From JBAZCI01 sp041671025 (GTDB lineage: Bacteria; Patescibacteriota; Patescibacteriia; UBA10025): DNA of 25,949 nt. Position numbers and translations under genes: made by a program. Position 1 is the stretch's first letter, and the number at the start of each line of letters is the position of its first letter. The stretch is from assembly GCA_041671025.1 (NCBI GenBank), contig JBAZCI010000018.1:1-25949 (forward strand). Reading direction: 5' to 3'. The notes below the pieces were generated by a model that was not told the DNA's origin, made no database searches, and saw nothing but the letters and a program-made list of their open reading frames with translations. Below, one piece after another: positions 24,903-25,949 of the stretch.

Positions 24903-25253
24903 CTATGTTACCAATTCCACCCGGATCATTCGAGCCCGATCGCCTTCCCGCGGCTCAAGCCGAAGAAGCCGGGTATACCCGCCCTTGCGATCCTGGTACT
25001 TTTTTGAAACATCGATTACTTTTTGTGCAAGATCGGCTGAATGCGTTCGTTGAATAAGAAGCCGACGGTTGTGAAGTGACGGAGTTTTTCCGACAGTAAT
25101 ACAGCGCTCAGCAAATGATCTGACGGCACGAGCGCGAGCATCAGTTGTAACAATCGCCCCATGCAGAATAAGTCCTCGCGCCAACGATCTAATCATAGCC
25201 GTGCGAGGTCCCCGCTTCCTGTCGAGTGTCAGTTTTTTCTTCTTATGCCGCAT
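24903..25253 (-). CDS. rplQ: 50S ribosomal protein L17
   Basis: Large-subunit protein near the exit-tunnel opening. The 116-residue product matches bacterial L17, with the strongly conserved N-terminal half (LTLDRKRGPRTAMIRSLARG) and the C-terminal GGYTRLLRLEPREGDRARM signature. It follows rpoA after eight bases, the standard rpoA-rplQ order at the end of the alpha operon, and precedes rplM by two bases. The ATG at 25253 lacks a Shine-Dalgarno. Confidence 0.98.
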   Translation of the reverse strand: MRHKKKKLTLDRKRGPRTAMIRSLARGLILHGAIVTTDARARAVRSFAERCITVGKTPSLHNRRLLIQRTHSADLAQKVIDVSKKYQDRKGGYTRLLRLEPREGDRARMIRVELVT

Positions 25254-25261
25254 ACAGTATT

Positions 25262-25949
25262 TTACTTGCTGTCTTTATCCTTTTTTACGCGTGTAGTCTT
25301 CTTCTTCTCTTTTTTTTCCGGCTCAGCCTGATCTTCAGATTTTTCCGGCAGTGCTTCGTTCGATTCGTTTTCCTGTGTCTCAACGGTTGCCGCAGATCCT
25401 TCCCCGGTAATAACAGTAAAGTGGTCTACAAGGATCTTTGCCGCCTGCTGAAGCGCCTCGAGAGGCTTCAGCGAACCATCGGTAACGATGGTCATAGTTA
25501 CTTTATCGAAGTTCGTCATCTGTCCAACACGGACATTTTCGACGCTGAAATTTGCATTTTTTACCGGGCTGTAAATCGCATCAAGGGCAATAGTCCCGTG
25601 TTCGTAGGATTTCTTTTCTGCTGCTTCTACCGGCACATACCCTCGTCCTTCTTCAACAATAATTTCCATTTCTAACTCCGCGGTTTTATCGCTGAGTGTT
25701 GCAATTTTTACGGAAGGGTTCGTCACCTCAACGTCGCTCGGACACTCAAAATCTTTTCCCGTAACTTGCTTCTCCCCTTTTACTTTCAATGTTACTTTTG
25801 ACTGCGGAACATTGTGAAGTTTAAAACGAAGTCCTTTAAGATTAAGCATAAGCTCGACCACATCTTCTTTCATGTGAGGGAGTGTTGAAAATTCATGCGT
25901 CACGCCTTTAATTTTCACTGACGTTGCGGCAGCTCCGGGAAGCGAAGAA
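25262..25949 (-). CDS. rpoA: RNA polymerase alpha subunit without CTD (5' end outside window)
   Basis: Alpha subunit that nucleates assembly of RNA polymerase. The frame is open to the right window edge; upstream of 25918 it continues through LPGAAATSVKIKGVTHEFST, a classic RpoA segment, so the GTG at 25918 is an internal valine and about 50 N-terminal residues are missing from view. The alpha N-terminal domain continues through EGRGYVPVEAA and the AAKILVDHF helix. There the usual C-terminal domain (two helix-hairpin-helix units) is absent; a tail of about 48 residues, acidic then lysine-rich and ending at TAA (25262-25264), replaces it. Assembly function should be intact; UP-element and class I activator contact should not be. 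Confidence 0.95.
   Translation of the reverse strand, partial: SSLPGAAATSVKIKGVTHEFSTLPHMKEDVVELMLNLKGLRFKLHNVPQSKVTLKVKGEKQVTGKDFECPSDVEVTNPSVKIATLSDKTAELEMEIIVEEGRGYVPVEAAEKKSYEHGTIALDAIYSPVKNANFSVENVRVGQMTNFDKVTMTIVTDGSLKPLEALQQAAKILVDHFTVITGEGSAATVETQENESNEALPEKSEDQAEPEKKEKKKTTRVKKDKDSK

Noticed and set aside
25262..25918. Complete short RpoA starting at 25918
   Set aside because: The codon is GTG and sits inside a conserved RpoA segment that continues in frame to the window edge, so the gene is cut, not short at this end.
1..25949. Recoded TGA, mobile elements, tRNA genes, CRISPR
   Set aside because: TGA is used as a normal stop by several genes, the intergenic gaps are too short for tRNAs other than by overlap, and no transposase or repeat array was seen.

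Overview
The window looks like chromosomal DNA of a Candidate Phyla Radiation (Patescibacteria) bacterium, possibly near the ABY1/Uhrbacteria-type lineages; the phylum call is moderate and anything finer is a guess. Reasons: every gene lies on the minus strand with gaps of a few bases or 1-16 base overlaps; RpoA has no C-terminal domain; S9 has a long basic N-terminal extension and L13 is short; ProRS lacks its editing insertion; the usual frr-uppS-cdsA-dxr-rseP-proS neighbourhood is collapsed to frr-rseP-proS; and two MreB paralogues are present. TGA is used as a stop by several genes (for example holB, mreC, mreD and the flippase), so the code is the standard bacterial one, not the TGA=Gly code of Gracilibacteria/Absconditabacteria.

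Reading in the direction of transcription (right to left): (1) rpoA (5' end outside the window), rplQ, rplM and rpsI form the end of the ribosomal-protein superoperon. (2) With no visible promoter or terminator, seven surface-glycan genes follow: a Wzx/MurJ-type flippase, a GT4, a TuaH-like GT, a GT2, an O-antigen ligase/Wzy-like membrane protein and two more GT2s. (3) A good sigma-70-type promoter then drives a second mreB paralogue, coupled by a 1-base gap to another GT4. (4) An extended -10 promoter precedes holB, an Asp-box beta-propeller lipoprotein, frr, rseP, proS, mreB, mreC, mreD and mrdA (PBP2), a long run joining replication, translation, membrane proteolysis and rod-shape peptidoglycan synthesis. 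(5) greA has its own near-consensus promoter and a structured leader. (6) A further extended -10 promoter precedes lysS, an Ham1/RdgB-family pyrophosphatase, serS and alr (cut by the left window edge).

The functional theme is the cell envelope of a reduced, probably monoderm cell: elongasome parts (MreB, MreC, MreD, PBP2), D-alanine supply (Alr), and a flippase/glycosyltransferase/ligase set for a surface polysaccharide, mixed with core translation genes. No tRNA, rRNA, CRISPR array, insertion sequence or other mobile element was seen. No gap between genes exceeds about 130 bases, so there is no long non-coding stretch.

No clearly new defence or mobile system is visible. The most interesting points are the almost complete absence of Shine-Dalgarno sequences together with a pyrimidine before the start codon in 21 of 26 genes, the RpoA without its CTD, and a second MreB tied to a glycosyltransferase locus.
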